Shown here: piece after piece, positions 44,748 through 53,394 of the stretch
Layout: the number at the start of each line of letters is the position of its first letter
How positions within the stretch are numbered: the first letter of the stretch is position 1
Assembly: GCA_024102815.1 (NCBI GenBank)
Contig: JAGFJJ010000005.1
Span: forward strand, 62,001 to 126,000
Reading direction: 5' to 3'
From: Phycisphaerae bacterium
Lineage (GTDB): Bacteria; Planctomycetota; Phycisphaerae; UBA1845
DNA: 64,000 nt
The notes under the pieces: model-generated
Database searches by the model: none
The model's input: the letters and a program-made list of their open reading frames with translations, nothing else
What the model was told of the DNA's origin: nothing
Translations under genes and position numbers: made by a program

Positions 44748-44822
44748 GGTCCGTCCTGCGGACCATCTTCGTCGGGTGCGTCCCCCGACGCACCTCTTCT
44801 GAGCCGCAGGCTTCGGCCTGCG
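44748..44822. repeat. Array of three hairpins after mdh
   Basis: GGTCCG/CGGACC around TCCTG (44748-44764), GGTGCGTC/GACGCACC around CCCC (44775-44794) and CGCAGGC/GCCTGCG around the stable UUCG tetraloop (44805-44822). The second is followed by a short pyrimidine run (TCTTCT). They could include a terminator for mdh, and their spacing of about 11 nt is regular. Confidence 0.65.
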
Positions 44823-44831
44823 CGAACGGCG

Positions 44832-45401
44832 ATGACATCACGATTTGTCTGCTCAATCCTGATCGCTTCCACCGCCGCATGGGTCGTCTATGCGGAAGGA
44901 TTCCACCTGTTTGCCATTTGGAACCTCTTGCCGCTGATCCTGGCAACCGCGGCGATCTGGCAGCGACCCCATGCCAGGCGCCCGAGACGGAGCACGCTGA
45001 CCTTCGCCGCCGTCACGACGATCTTGATCGCGCTGACTCACGCCGCCTGGGTATTCGACTGGAGGAGGACGGCGACCGGCTCCTCTACCGCGGCCCTGTT
45101 CTTCATATTTATACCTGCACTATCCGTTTCCTTTGGTGCGATCGGTTGGGTTCCCGTGAGAGCGGCCGAGTGGCTCTTCGATCAGCGGTCAAAGCGCCGG
45201 ATTCGGGAGATACTCAACGCGGGCAAGGTCCCGTGCGGGCGCTGCAAGTACCCGCTTCTCCCGAATCAGGATCGTTGCCCGGAGTGCGGAACGGCGAGAC
45301 CCGCCAATCTTGAGGTGCAGTGGCGGGCCTTTATTGAATCAGGCGGCTCGCCGCCAAGTGCCACGCCCCTGCCTCACCCGAAGCTCGGTGTCGATTTGTG
45401 A
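44832..45401 (+). CDS. Membrane protein with C-terminal zinc ribbon
   Basis: From ATG 44832 the product has 189 residues, with four hydrophobic helices (about residues 5-25, 28-48, 58-78 and 90-115) then a cytoplasmic tail carrying CGRCKYPL (about 140) and CPECG (about 155), a two-knuckle zinc ribbon. The same arrangement occurs in the next gene, so they may be diverged duplicates. This kind of protein is common in Planctomycetota. Function is unknown. Confidence 0.75.
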   Translation: MTSRFVCSILIASTAAWVVYAEGFHLFAIWNLLPLILATAAIWQRPHARRPRRSTLTFAAVTTILIALTHAAWVFDWRRTATGSSTAALFFIFIPALSVSFGAIGWVPVRAAEWLFDQRSKRRIREILNAGKVPCGRCKYPLLPNQDRCPECGTARPANLEVQWRAFIESGGSPPSATPLPHPKLGVDL

Positions 45402-45431
45402 TTCCCCCGGCGGCCCTGCGAGACGTCATCC

Positions 45432-45887
45432 ATGACTCGTGTTCTTGCCAGCTTGCACGGGACCGTGACTGCCTGGTTGCAGTTCCGCCGGCTCCTGATC
45501 CACGGCGACACGAGGAAGATGCCGCTTCCGCTTGCTCGTCTCGTCCGCTGCTTCAGATGGTCTCCTCTGCTTCTTCCTCTTTTCTTCGTTGGTGTTGCGA
45601 TTGTGTTTCGCTCACTCGGAAAACAGGGCCCCTTCTCCGGTGCCGGCGTAGGGAGTTTTGTGCTGTATCTGGCAATGTTCTTGTTTATCATGTTTGCGAT
45701 CATCACGGTCGGAGCGTATAGATTCCGCAACCTCTGCACCCGTATGCTTGTTGCCGATTACAGGGTCTGCACCTACTGTGGATATGAACTGAGCGGACTC
45801 CCGGGCGAGTACACGTGTCCCGAATGTGGTCTCGCATATAACCTCGATGCGGTCCAAGCCAAGTGGAAGGATGTGTTGCTTTGCTGA
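45432..45887 (+). CDS. Membrane protein with C-terminal zinc ribbon
   Basis: The 151-residue protein starts at ATG 45432, 30 bp after its neighbour. Two hydrophobic helices lie at about residues 44-60 and 76-96. The tail has CTYCGYELSGLPGEYTCPEC, a canonical CxxC...CxxC zinc ribbon, and then a short helix. A basic N-terminal region precedes the first helix. It appears to be a paralogue of the upstream gene. Function is unknown. Confidence 0.75.
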   Translation: MTRVLASLHGTVTAWLQFRRLLIHGDTRKMPLPLARLVRCFRWSPLLLPLFFVGVAIVFRSLGKQGPFSGAGVGSFVLYLAMFLFIMFAIITVGAYRFRNLCTRMLVADYRVCTYCGYELSGLPGEYTCPECGLAYNLDAVQAKWKDVLLC

Positions 45888-46066
45888 GACTGAATCTTCC
45901 GGGTGCCGTACAACCCATTTAGCGCGCGAGAGCGACGAGAGTCCCTCCTCGCCGCCCCCGCTCGATTGATGGCAAAGTCACCCTCAACGCAACGGCACCC
46001 GGCCGGACTCCAGGAACGTCATGGAGAAGCCACGCCCGGCACGAGCGCCGTTTATTCAAACTCAAG

Positions 46067-46741
46067 TTACGACCGCGACAGCAAGGCCAGAAACCGCGAG
46101 CCGATCGCGCTGCTTGCCAGCAGCAGCGTCCCACCCAGAGAAAGCATGGCCGTCAGGGTCAGCACCATCGGGTAATTGTTGAGCAGCGCCAGAATCCCGA
46201 GAACGATCGCCCCGGCGCCCACCAGCGCCTGTGCCGTCGCCGCGGCACTCACACCGCTGCGGGCCAGCGCACGCGCCTGCTCGGACATCTGGGTGCCGTG
46301 AATCGTCACCGAATTCAGCTTGACGTCGCTCACGCTTCCCACCAGAACGGCCCCGCCCAGCACGATCGTGGCCACCGCGATCAGCATGATCGATCCCACA
46401 CCCAACAGGGCCAGGATTCCGAGAACGATTCCGGCCGCGCCGCCCAGGATCTCCGAGCTGAGACCGCCGCCCAGTTCCGATGCCTGAAACGTCCCGCCTC
46501 CGGTTTCCGTGAGGATTGAACGATAGCGCGCTGCGATGGTACCGCCTTCCAATAGCAGTGCGCCGCCGACGGCGATCGTCGCGATGGCCGCCAGTGGAAG
46601 AGGATACAGGCCCGCCAGACCAATAATGGCGACCACCAGCGCGCCCGCAGCCGCCAGTCCCTCACCGAGAGATTCGCCCGCCAGGACTTCGGCCGTGGTT
46701 CTTTCATGACTTCGAGCTTCCATAGGAATATCCGCCGACAT
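46067..46741 (-). CDS. Polytopic membrane protein, unknown
   Basis: ATG 46741 has AAAGGAGAA 8 nt upstream and gives 224 residues. The N-terminal ~25 residues are polar; five to six Gly/Ala-rich hydrophobic helices follow, with the repeated motif (G)xxxLGILALLxxxxxMLxxxA seen twice (about residues 105-135 and 180-210), so it looks internally duplicated. No known transporter motif is seen. It may be a structural membrane protein or a small carrier. Confidence 0.7.
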   Translation of the reverse strand: MSADIPMEARSHERTTAEVLAGESLGEGLAAAGALVVAIIGLAGLYPLPLAAIATIAVGGALLLEGGTIAARYRSILTETGGGTFQASELGGGLSSEILGGAAGIVLGILALLGVGSIMLIAVATIVLGGAVLVGSVSDVKLNSVTIHGTQMSEQARALARSGVSAAATAQALVGAGAIVLGILALLNNYPMVLTLTAMLSLGGTLLLASSAIGSRFLALLSRS

Positions 46742-47217
46742 GGGAAATTCTCCTTTCCTCAATGGCAATGTGTTTTCCAATCGAGCACGAACGTATTGGA
46801 GTATATTCCGGCGTCTTGCAGCCGATTAAATTCGGATCCTCGCCCCGTTCACTGTTCTTTCATTCCGTGGAAGCTTCTTCGGGATTCAATGCGCGCTCGG
46901 GTGTGCTTGTGCTCATTCAGGATTCATTGAGCCGCCACGGGACAGGCAAACTCCTCACGGCTGAGTAGATAAAACGCGCAGTTCTGTCAGCGCCTCATCG
47001 CAACGCCTGAGAAATGGTGGGCTAGCCGCAGCAGCCGACCGGACGAGCCCGACACCGGCCGGATGCTTCCCTAAATGCGCTTCAGCCGCGCAACGTTACG
47101 GGGCGCTCACTTTAAACGTCGTTCCGACTGAGCGCCCATGCGCGTTATATCTATTGGGGAGCAATTGGGCCCCCGCACGGGCGGCAGCCCGTGTAACCCC
47201 GTTTGTCGAGAGCCACC
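46742..47217. other. Intergenic region with possible promoter elements
   Basis: No gene is supported in this 476-bp gap. On the minus strand TATACT (46805-46800) could be a -10 element for the membrane gene, but its -35 region is weak. A plus-strand hairpin lies at 47176-47193. The middle is relatively AT-rich compared with the rest of the window. Confidence 0.4.
47176..47193. repeat. Perfect 7-bp hairpin upstream of acetyltransferase
   Basis: CACGGGC pairs with GCCCGTG around the loop GGCA. It ends 24 nt before the ATG at 47218. It could affect translation or be another member of the palindrome set. Confidence 0.6.
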
Positions 47218-48021
47218 ATGAACGCAACTGACCAGGTTTCTTCCATCACCGCCGCCGGTCCGGGCCTCGGCCGTCGCATTGAGCAGCACATGGTCGACGC
47301 CTTCCGCGCGGCATTGCAGGGCGCCGGCGCCGTGCACGAGCCCGGTCAGATCCGCATGATCACCGGCGCTCCGCACCCTTTTGGCAACTTCGCCCTGATG
47401 GTTCGCGGGGATGATCCGGATGGCGTGTCTCGCGCGGCGGAACTCCTTTCCACGTGCGGGGCGCCGGCGGCGATTCTCACCCCCGGAAAGGCCTCCGCGC
47501 CGGTGGACGCCCTGCTTCGCGAGCGGGGATTTGCGCCCCACGATCCCATGCCCGCCATGGCTGTCGACATCGAGCGCATGCCCCAAACGGCGCTGCCCCA
47601 AGGCTATGAACTGTTCCGGGTCGACGGCGCCGATGGAGGGACATGGGCCGACGTCTTTGCCATCGGTTACGAACTTCCACCCGTCGTCGCCAGGGTTTTC
47701 GCTCCGAATGGCACCAGCGCCGGGCTGTCGGCGGATGCGACCACCCAGTACTTCGCGGTTCGCAAGGACGGCCGGTGGGTGGCTACCTCGATGATCTTCC
47801 TGCACGATGGACTCGCCGGCGTGTATTGCGTTGCGACGATCCCGGAGGAACGAGGCAAGGGCCTCGGTGCGTACGCCACGGCCGAGCCGCTCCGCCAGGC
47901 TTTCAAAGTCGGCTATCGCGTCGGTGTACTTCAGTCATCCCCGTCGGGATACAAGGTCTATAAGCGCCTCGGCTTTGGCGATTTTGGCGGCGTGTCGCTG
48001 TACGTCCGCATGCCGCAATAG
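47218..48021 (+). CDS. GNAT-family N-acetyltransferase
   Basis: ATG 47218 gives 267 residues. The C-terminal ~140 residues hold the acetyl-CoA fold: GVYCVATIPEERGKGLGAYATAE with the R/Q-x-x-G-x-G/A-type pantetheine loop (ERGKGLG), then LQSSPSGYKVYKRLGFGDFG. The N-terminal half is a second, weaker GNAT-like domain with a MITGAPHPFGN start and a short loop. The acceptor is not known. It is a single gene between two minus-strand genes. Confidence 0.83.
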   Translation: MNATDQVSSITAAGPGLGRRIEQHMVDAFRAALQGAGAVHEPGQIRMITGAPHPFGNFALMVRGDDPDGVSRAAELLSTCGAPAAILTPGKASAPVDALLRERGFAPHDPMPAMAVDIERMPQTALPQGYELFRVDGADGGTWADVFAIGYELPPVVARVFAPNGTSAGLSADATTQYFAVRKDGRWVATSMIFLHDGLAGVYCVATIPEERGKGLGAYATAEPLRQAFKVGYRVGVLQSSPSGYKVYKRLGFGDFGGVSLYVRMPQ

Positions 48022-48036
48022 CCGGTCGATTCCAGG

Positions 48037-48756
48037 CTAGGGGGTCGCATTGGACATGGTGTCGTCCGGAGAGGAGGGTACCGGGCTCTTTCCCGGCCAG
48101 ATGGCGGCCTGCGTCCGCAGTGCCCGGTCGTACATCCACGGTGCCAGCGACGTGGCCAGGAGCGCTCCGGCTGCGACGTCGCTGAGGTAGTGCGCTCCCG
48201 CCAGCACGCGGGCCGCTGCCACCAGCACGGCGAGCGCACAAAACATGTGCGCCCGGCGGGGAAACATGCGCGAAAGCAGGCACGCCAGGGCAAATGCGAC
48301 CGATGCTTCATTGGAGGGGAAGCTCACGCCATGACGGTCCCACACCGGAGTAAGCGTCGGGTGGAAATCCAGGTACGAAGGGTTCCAGTCGGGACGGCTC
48401 CGCCCGATCTGATTTTGCAGGAAGTAAGCAGCGAGGGTGACAAGCATCACACTGATCACCATCGCGTTCGCCTCGCGGACGGAACGCTTGGTGAGCGTAA
48501 TCAGTGCGACGTAGGCCAATCCCACCCCGATCACGTGTCCGCCGAGCCGGACGGCCATCCAGAAGACCCGCGTGACGCGATAGAGATCGCCGTCCAGTTG
48601 TGACGGCGTATTGAAGCGCAGCGAAACGGTCTCGTAGAACCAGCGATCCAGTCCCAGGAGTCCCAGGATAATGATCATCGCACCGATGAACTGGCACCAG
48701 CGAACCCAGCGTCTGGCTGCACGGTTTGGATGTTGGCGTTCGTCCGTCGGCAACAT
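48037..48756 (-). CDS. PAP2-superfamily phosphatase with altered second motif
   Basis: ATG 48756 gives 239 residues with five to six helices. Motif 1 appears as NQIGRSRP and motif 3 as RVLAGAHYLSDV, both matching PAP2. The middle motif, normally PSGH, reads PSNEAS, so the acid/base His is replaced by Glu. Known members dephosphorylate lipid phosphates such as undecaprenyl diphosphate at the outer membrane leaflet. The gene begins 43 bp after the GT39-type transferase and is likely co-transcribed. Activity is uncertain because of the substitution. Confidence 0.8.
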   Translation of the reverse strand: MLPTDERQHPNRAARRWVRWCQFIGAMIIILGLLGLDRWFYETVSLRFNTPSQLDGDLYRVTRVFWMAVRLGGHVIGVGLAYVALITLTKRSVREANAMVISVMLVTLAAYFLQNQIGRSRPDWNPSYLDFHPTLTPVWDRHGVSFPSNEASVAFALACLLSRMFPRRAHMFCALAVLVAAARVLAGAHYLSDVAAGALLATSLAPWMYDRALRTQAAIWPGKSPVPSSPDDTMSNATP

Positions 48757-48799
48757 GATCTTCAGTTCTGCCCCATGTCGTTGCGCCTCCAGGCCAGAC

Positions 48800-50482
48800 C
48801 TAGAAGCGACTGTCTCTCGATGGCAATGCGGCGGAATCGAACCCGCGAAACGCGCGGCAGGTCGCAATCGGCCAGACGCGCACGGTGTGCCCGTCTTCGC
48901 GGTATTCCACGGTCTCGACGAGCTCCAGGCCTTCCAGTGCGCCTTCTCGCTCGCCGGCCTCGCCGACCAACTCCGGGTGGTTCATCGACCCCACGTAGAC
49001 ACAGGGGCGTCCGAGAAAAGGCACCGGATCGCTGATTGGATTCGGCCAGAGGTCATACTGGCTCAGGCGATCCCCCAGCGCGGATTGCAGGCAGTACACC
49101 GTTGGATTTCCCGGCGTGTAAAACGCGAGTTCGCTGGCCAATTGGTAGTAGTCCGTGAGGACGATCGGCTCGGCACCCTGCGACCGAAGCCGATCAATCT
49201 GCTGACCCACGCGCTCGCCGAGTTCCTGCCATCCGCGAAGGCGGGCCGTAGGGTCGTACTTCGCTACCGGTGTCAATTCCCACGGGGGCGCATTTTTCGC
49301 CAGGCGCGCGAACAACGGCATGAGCCATTCAGTTCGTCGCGCAACGACGCCCATCGCCACGCCGACGGCAATGCCGAGAATAATCGTCGTTCGCGCCTTG
49401 CGTTGAAGTTTGGGCACCCCCGATGCGAAAAGTCGCCCCAATAGCATTGGCAGCAGGACGCACGCCGGAATCCACGTCAGGCCCGCCCAGTTGGGCTGGA
49501 TCTTCGTGATGAACGAGAACGCGAGAAAAACGCCGAACACGGTCAGCATGGCTGCAAGGAGCAATCGAGTGGACGTGGCATCATGCGTCTCGTTTTCGGA
49601 GACAGGCCGTCGAAAGAACTCCGGTACGGCCGGTATCAGCGCAAGAAACCACACCACGTTGGCGGCCAGGGCCTGTCCGAGCAGAAATTCCACCGGCCCC
49701 ATCGGGTTCAATCCGGTGCCTTCGGACACGCCGGCCTGCCCGGCCACGTGCCGAAAGCTCACCCAATCGTGGCGCGCGTTCCAGATCAGAATAGGGATAA
49801 AGCCGCAAAGCCCGATGAGCAGGGCAACGTACGGCCCCGGCGAATGGAGTCTTCGGCGAGCCGTTCGGTCGAGCAGCATGGCGAGTCCGACCACGGGAAT
49901 GATCAGCACCATGGTGTACTTGGCCAGAATACCGGTTGCCGTCAGCAATCCGGCTGCGAACCAGTGTGCCGCTCGCCCGGTCCGAAACGCCGCCGCGAGG
50001 AACACCAGCGTCCAAGTCCAAGCGGCCGCCAGCGGGGCGTCCGTGGTCATAAAGACGGCGCTCAGACCGAGGATCGGGAACGTGAAAGCGATGGCCATGG
50101 CCCCGAGCGCGATCCACCCGCGCCGCGTCGTGACCCAGCCGAGCACAAAGATCCCTGCGGTCGTAATCGCAAAGAGCAGCGTCGCCGGAACGCGTACGGC
50201 AAGGACTTCGCTTCCGGTGAGTCGAACGGACCAGTCGGAAAGGAGGGCACGCGATCCGGCGATGATGTACGCCACCAGCGGACCCTTGCTGTAATAACTC
50301 AGGTCGAGATGCCGCGACCAGTCCCAGTACTGGGCCTCATCGCCGCCGAGATCGTAATTCGTGATGGTCAGGTACCAGAGATTGACGAGAAGCCCGGCGA
50401 CGAGAAGCAGGCCGCCGAGAACCAGTGGGGCGCCGGCCGACCTCGCCCCGGAATCGGGAGAGGCGGAACCGGGTTCGTTCAC
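48800..50482 (-). CDS. GT39-type glycosyltransferase (ArnT/PMT-like)
   Basis: The 560-residue protein has about 11 hydrophobic helices. The first lumenal/periplasmic loop contains DLGGDEAQYWDWSRHLDLSY, with the acidic pair typical of PMT_2 enzymes, followed by GPLVAYI. The C-terminal ~120 residues form a soluble periplasmic domain with an LxxYTPGNP run. Such enzymes transfer sugar from a lipid-linked donor. Its start overlaps the stop of the upstream anchor-protein gene by 4 nt, and a PAP2 gene follows. The cluster suggests surface polysaccharide or lipid modification. Confidence 0.85.
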   Translation of the reverse strand: MNEPGSASPDSGARSAGAPLVLGGLLLVAGLLVNLWYLTITNYDLGGDEAQYWDWSRHLDLSYYSKGPLVAYIIAGSRALLSDWSVRLTGSEVLAVRVPATLLFAITTAGIFVLGWVTTRRGWIALGAMAIAFTFPILGLSAVFMTTDAPLAAAWTWTLVFLAAAFRTGRAAHWFAAGLLTATGILAKYTMVLIIPVVGLAMLLDRTARRRLHSPGPYVALLIGLCGFIPILIWNARHDWVSFRHVAGQAGVSEGTGLNPMGPVEFLLGQALAANVVWFLALIPAVPEFFRRPVSENETHDATSTRLLLAAMLTVFGVFLAFSFITKIQPNWAGLTWIPACVLLPMLLGRLFASGVPKLQRKARTTIILGIAVGVAMGVVARRTEWLMPLFARLAKNAPPWELTPVAKYDPTARLRGWQELGERVGQQIDRLRSQGAEPIVLTDYYQLASELAFYTPGNPTVYCLQSALGDRLSQYDLWPNPISDPVPFLGRPCVYVGSMNHPELVGEAGEREGALEGLELVETVEYREDGHTVRVWPIATCRAFRGFDSAALPSRDSRF

Positions 50483-50892
50483 GAGTTACCCCCGGAGTGC
50501 GTTGGCGTGCCGGGGGAGGATGCCGCTTCGGGGTCCTCCGCCGGCGTCGTTCGCGGTTTGTCTTCAACGATGATATGCGTTGCGGTAGCGCCTCCTTCAG
50601 CGTGCCGAATTGCCGTCACTTTCGCGATGCTTCCCACGGGAACATCCGACAGCTTGGCCGGTTTCCCTGCGACCATGATCTCGCAATCCGGCGCGACATC
50701 GCCCGAGACCGTCATTTTCCGGCCGGATCGTGGATGAATGAACTGAACCGATGCGGTACGGGCGGGAACATCAATGGCGGTGATGGTCGCGTTGGCGGAG
50801 ACAACCCGCGGGCGCGCCTCGTCGTAGACGTAGAATCCGCCCCACACCAGCAATCCGACCGCGGCGATGCCACCGAAGAGTCGACGATTCAC
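50479..50892 (-). CDS. Membrane-anchored small periplasmic protein
   Basis: GTG 50892 has GAGGAG about 10 nt upstream and gives 137 residues. One N-terminal helix (about 6-22) anchors it. The domain shows short beta strands (ANATITAIDVPARTASVQFIHP; GRKMTVSGDVAPDCEIMV), with a low-complexity Pro/Ser tail. It may be an OB-like fold. It overlaps the GT39-type gene by 4 nt, so the two share a transcript. Function is unknown. Confidence 0.68.
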   Translation of the reverse strand: MNRRLFGGIAAVGLLVWGGFYVYDEARPRVVSANATITAIDVPARTASVQFIHPRSGRKMTVSGDVAPDCEIMVAGKPAKLSDVPVGSIAKVTAIRHAEGGATATHIIVEDKPRTTPAEDPEAASSPGTPTHSGGNS

Positions 50893-51143
50893 GATCCCGG
50901 TCTCCTCTGTCAGAACAGTGAGCCGCGCCTGAACTCTGTTCTTGGAGGCGTGACCACGCGGTGAATGCTTTTTGTCAGACGCCTCAATCCGCTGGCGGTC
51001 GTAGCCGTGAACAGAATTCGGCCCGCGCCACCGCGCCGCGTGATAATCCAATTCCGTTCGAACGGCAAGACGACGGCGCCACAACTTCTGCGAAGACCGC
51101 GCAATGTCGTCTTCTTGTTAAGATTGTGTTGCGCTATTCAGAT

Positions 51144-52685
51144 TCAGGTGTGTGTCTGGGACGACGCAATGGCGCTTTGTCGCAGCCCCATCGTTCCGGC
51201 GTTCAGGATGAGCAGGGCGAACACGGCCAAGCCCCAATCCGAAACGGTGGGGACGTCGCCTGGGACCCCGCAGGCGGCGATTGCGGGCGGTGTGCCGCCA
51301 TCGGTCCAAGCCTGTCCGAACTGTGCCCAATCGGCGCAGTCGATGTCCTGGTCGCCGTCCATGTCGTGGCGCTCGCATCCCGGCGCCACGGGACCCGCGT
51401 CCGCCCCGGTAAAGCAGATCTCGAATTCCGTCCGGTCGTCGGAATCTACATCACCATCACGATCGGTGTCGCCCCGCTCGCTGGCGAGAATCGGCCGGTC
51501 GAACGGGAAGGTTTCGTTGGCCGCCCGCGGATCGGTGAGACCGTTGCGCAGGAACTCGATCAGGTCGATTCGCGCCGGTGGGGGCATCGCTATTCCCGCA
51601 ATGAGCGGATCCTGATTCTGCGGGAATTGCTGCTGCCCATTGATGCCCAGATAGAAATCCACGACGTCTTCCAACGACGAGAGCCGGCCGTTGTGCATGT
51701 AGGTGTTTTTCAGCCCGACATTGCGAAGCCCGGGGACTTTGAATCGACCGGCGTCGCCGGGGTTACCGGTGACTTCCTGTCGGCCAGTGTCTTCCACCAG
51801 GGGGCGCAAGCCAATGTTGCGGAAGGTCTGATCCGTGAAGAAGGGCAGCGCATGACAGACCGAACACCGCGAGCCGGGATTCTGGAACACGTTCAGGCCC
51901 TGCTGCTGTTGCGGTGAAAGAGTACCCAAGTCAAACGGCGTCTGGTCGGGAACGAGCGTACGCTCGTAGGTAGCGATGGCAAAGGCGATTCGCTCCGCGG
52001 TAATGTCCGGTGTGCCAAAGGCGTCGACGAACAAGTCGGCGTAGCCGGGATCCCCGATGAGGGCGTCAGCCACGTCCTGGGGCAGGTACGTTGCCAGTGC
52101 CATGGGCGTTACCGAGGATAGTTTGGTGATCACGTCATTCCAGGTGCGATTCTCTCGGGCCATTTCGTCATCCGAGAGAACAGGGTCGAGCGATTGGGAT
52201 TCCAGCGCCGCGCCGTTGGGGATCGTGGTTTGCCCGGTTTGCGGGTTTACGAAGGCAGGACCGGCGCGGCCATCCCAGAAGGCCAACGGTGACCACAATG
52301 CGTTGAATACGGTCTGCGCCGAGCGCCGCGTGACCTGGCGATCGAATCCGAAGAGGAAGTCATCAATCGGCGTCCCGGTGGCGTCGATTCGAGGGACACC
52401 CGGCGAACCGAAGACGTCGTCGGCATTCCCGAAGAGTCCATCGATGCCGGGATGAACGCCGGGACGGAATTCACTGGCGGCGCGGAACGGCTGATGGCAG
52501 GTTCCGCAGGCCATCGTGTTGTCGCTGGAGAGTTGCTCTTCCCAGAAGAGCATCTTTCCGAGAATTCGCTTGGGCTCCGTGATGGGATTCTGCGGCGGTA
52601 CCGGCGGGGGAGGGAGCTGTCCGAACGAATGCGCCGCCATGAGCGTGAACAGAGACAGCGCGGCCACCGTGTTCGTGGTCTTCAT
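51144..52685 (-). CDS. Di-haem cytochrome c peroxidase-like protein with dockerin and IPTL-CTERM-like tail
   Basis: The 513-residue exported protein has a signal peptide (about 1-22), two CXXCH motifs (CGTCH near 60 and CSVCH near 285) and the CcpA/MauG-like two-domain layout including the characteristic SAQTVFNALW and PFFTDQTFRNIGL segments. Residues about 415-470 hold dockerin-type repeats (DTDRDGDVDSDD, DMDGDQDIDCADW). The C-terminus carries VPTVSDWGLAVFALLIL and then a basic residue, closely like the IPTL-CTERM sorting signal. It is likely anchored or sorted to the surface after oxidation chemistry in the periplasm. Confidence 0.88.
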   Translation of the reverse strand: MKTTNTVAALSLFTLMAAHSFGQLPPPPVPPQNPITEPKRILGKMLFWEEQLSSDNTMACGTCHQPFRAASEFRPGVHPGIDGLFGNADDVFGSPGVPRIDATGTPIDDFLFGFDRQVTRRSAQTVFNALWSPLAFWDGRAGPAFVNPQTGQTTIPNGAALESQSLDPVLSDDEMARENRTWNDVITKLSSVTPMALATYLPQDVADALIGDPGYADLFVDAFGTPDITAERIAFAIATYERTLVPDQTPFDLGTLSPQQQQGLNVFQNPGSRCSVCHALPFFTDQTFRNIGLRPLVEDTGRQEVTGNPGDAGRFKVPGLRNVGLKNTYMHNGRLSSLEDVVDFYLGINGQQQFPQNQDPLIAGIAMPPPARIDLIEFLRNGLTDPRAANETFPFDRPILASERGDTDRDGDVDSDDRTEFEICFTGADAGPVAPGCERHDMDGDQDIDCADWAQFGQAWTDGGTPPAIAACGVPGDVPTVSDWGLAVFALLILNAGTMGLRQSAIASSQTHT

Positions 52686-52897
52686 GGGTGCTCTCCCCTG
52701 CTAAGTCGTTTTCGAAAGGCGAGGGTCGCCGGCCCCGACGCAGACCCTTAGGTCAGATGCTTAATGGCGAATCTAACGAGTTGAGCGAACCGGTTCAACC
52801 AAAAAAATGGCGAGATCCTCCCCCGGCCGATGGTCGTGGCAGGAGCCCGGCGCGTGAATGGTCAAAGCCGGAAGATCCGTTTTGGATGCGGTCCGCC

Positions 52898-53347
52898 TTA
52901 GAAGGCCCGCCGCGATTCGAGCAGGACGCAGATGGGGCCGTCGTTGACGGCGCTGACCGACATGTAGTCGCCGAAGGAACCCTGGGCCACCCGGACGCCG
53001 AGTGACGCGAGCTTGTCACAAAACATCCGGTAAATGACGAAAGCGCGATCCGGCGCCGCCGCCTGCTCAAAGCTCGGTCGGCGCCCCCGTCGGGCGTCGG
53101 CCTGAACGGTGAACGCGCTGACCGCCAGAACGCTTCCGCCGGACTGGACCACATCGAGGTTCATCTTGTCCGACTCGTCGGCGAAGATGCGCAGGTGGCG
53201 GATCTTGTCCACCAGGTAGTGAATGTCCGCTTCGCCGTCGTCACGATCCACGCCGAGGTAGACAAGCAGGCCCCGTTCGATCGCCCCGGCCACGCGGCCG
53301 TCAACGATCACCGATGCGTCTTTCACCCTTTGTACGACCGCCCGCAT
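52898..53347 (-). CDS. dtd: D-aminoacyl-tRNA deacylase
   Basis: The 149-residue homodimeric enzyme hydrolyses D-aminoacyl-tRNA, preventing D-amino acid incorporation. ATG 53347 is used, with a preceding ATG at 53350. MRAVVQRVKDASVIVDG opens it. The usual SQFTL motif reads SAFTV near residue 77, and the GPVT region appears as NDGPICVLLES, so both catalytic loops depart slightly from the canonical sequences. It is separated by 47 bp from the membrane gene upstream of it, with a possible shared transcript. Confidence 0.88.
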   Translation of the reverse strand: MRAVVQRVKDASVIVDGRVAGAIERGLLVYLGVDRDDGEADIHYLVDKIRHLRIFADESDKMNLDVVQSGGSVLAVSAFTVQADARRGRRPSFEQAAAPDRAFVIYRMFCDKLASLGVRVAQGSFGDYMSVSAVNDGPICVLLESRRAF

Positions 53348-53394
53348 CATCCACTCCGTAGTGCTCAAGCTCACGGCTGCATGGATGTGGCAGT

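Noticed and set aside
43839-44831. Plus-strand frame running through mdh into the next gene
   Set aside because: It is an artefact of extreme GC3 bias in mdh; only the part from 44832 codes a membrane protein.
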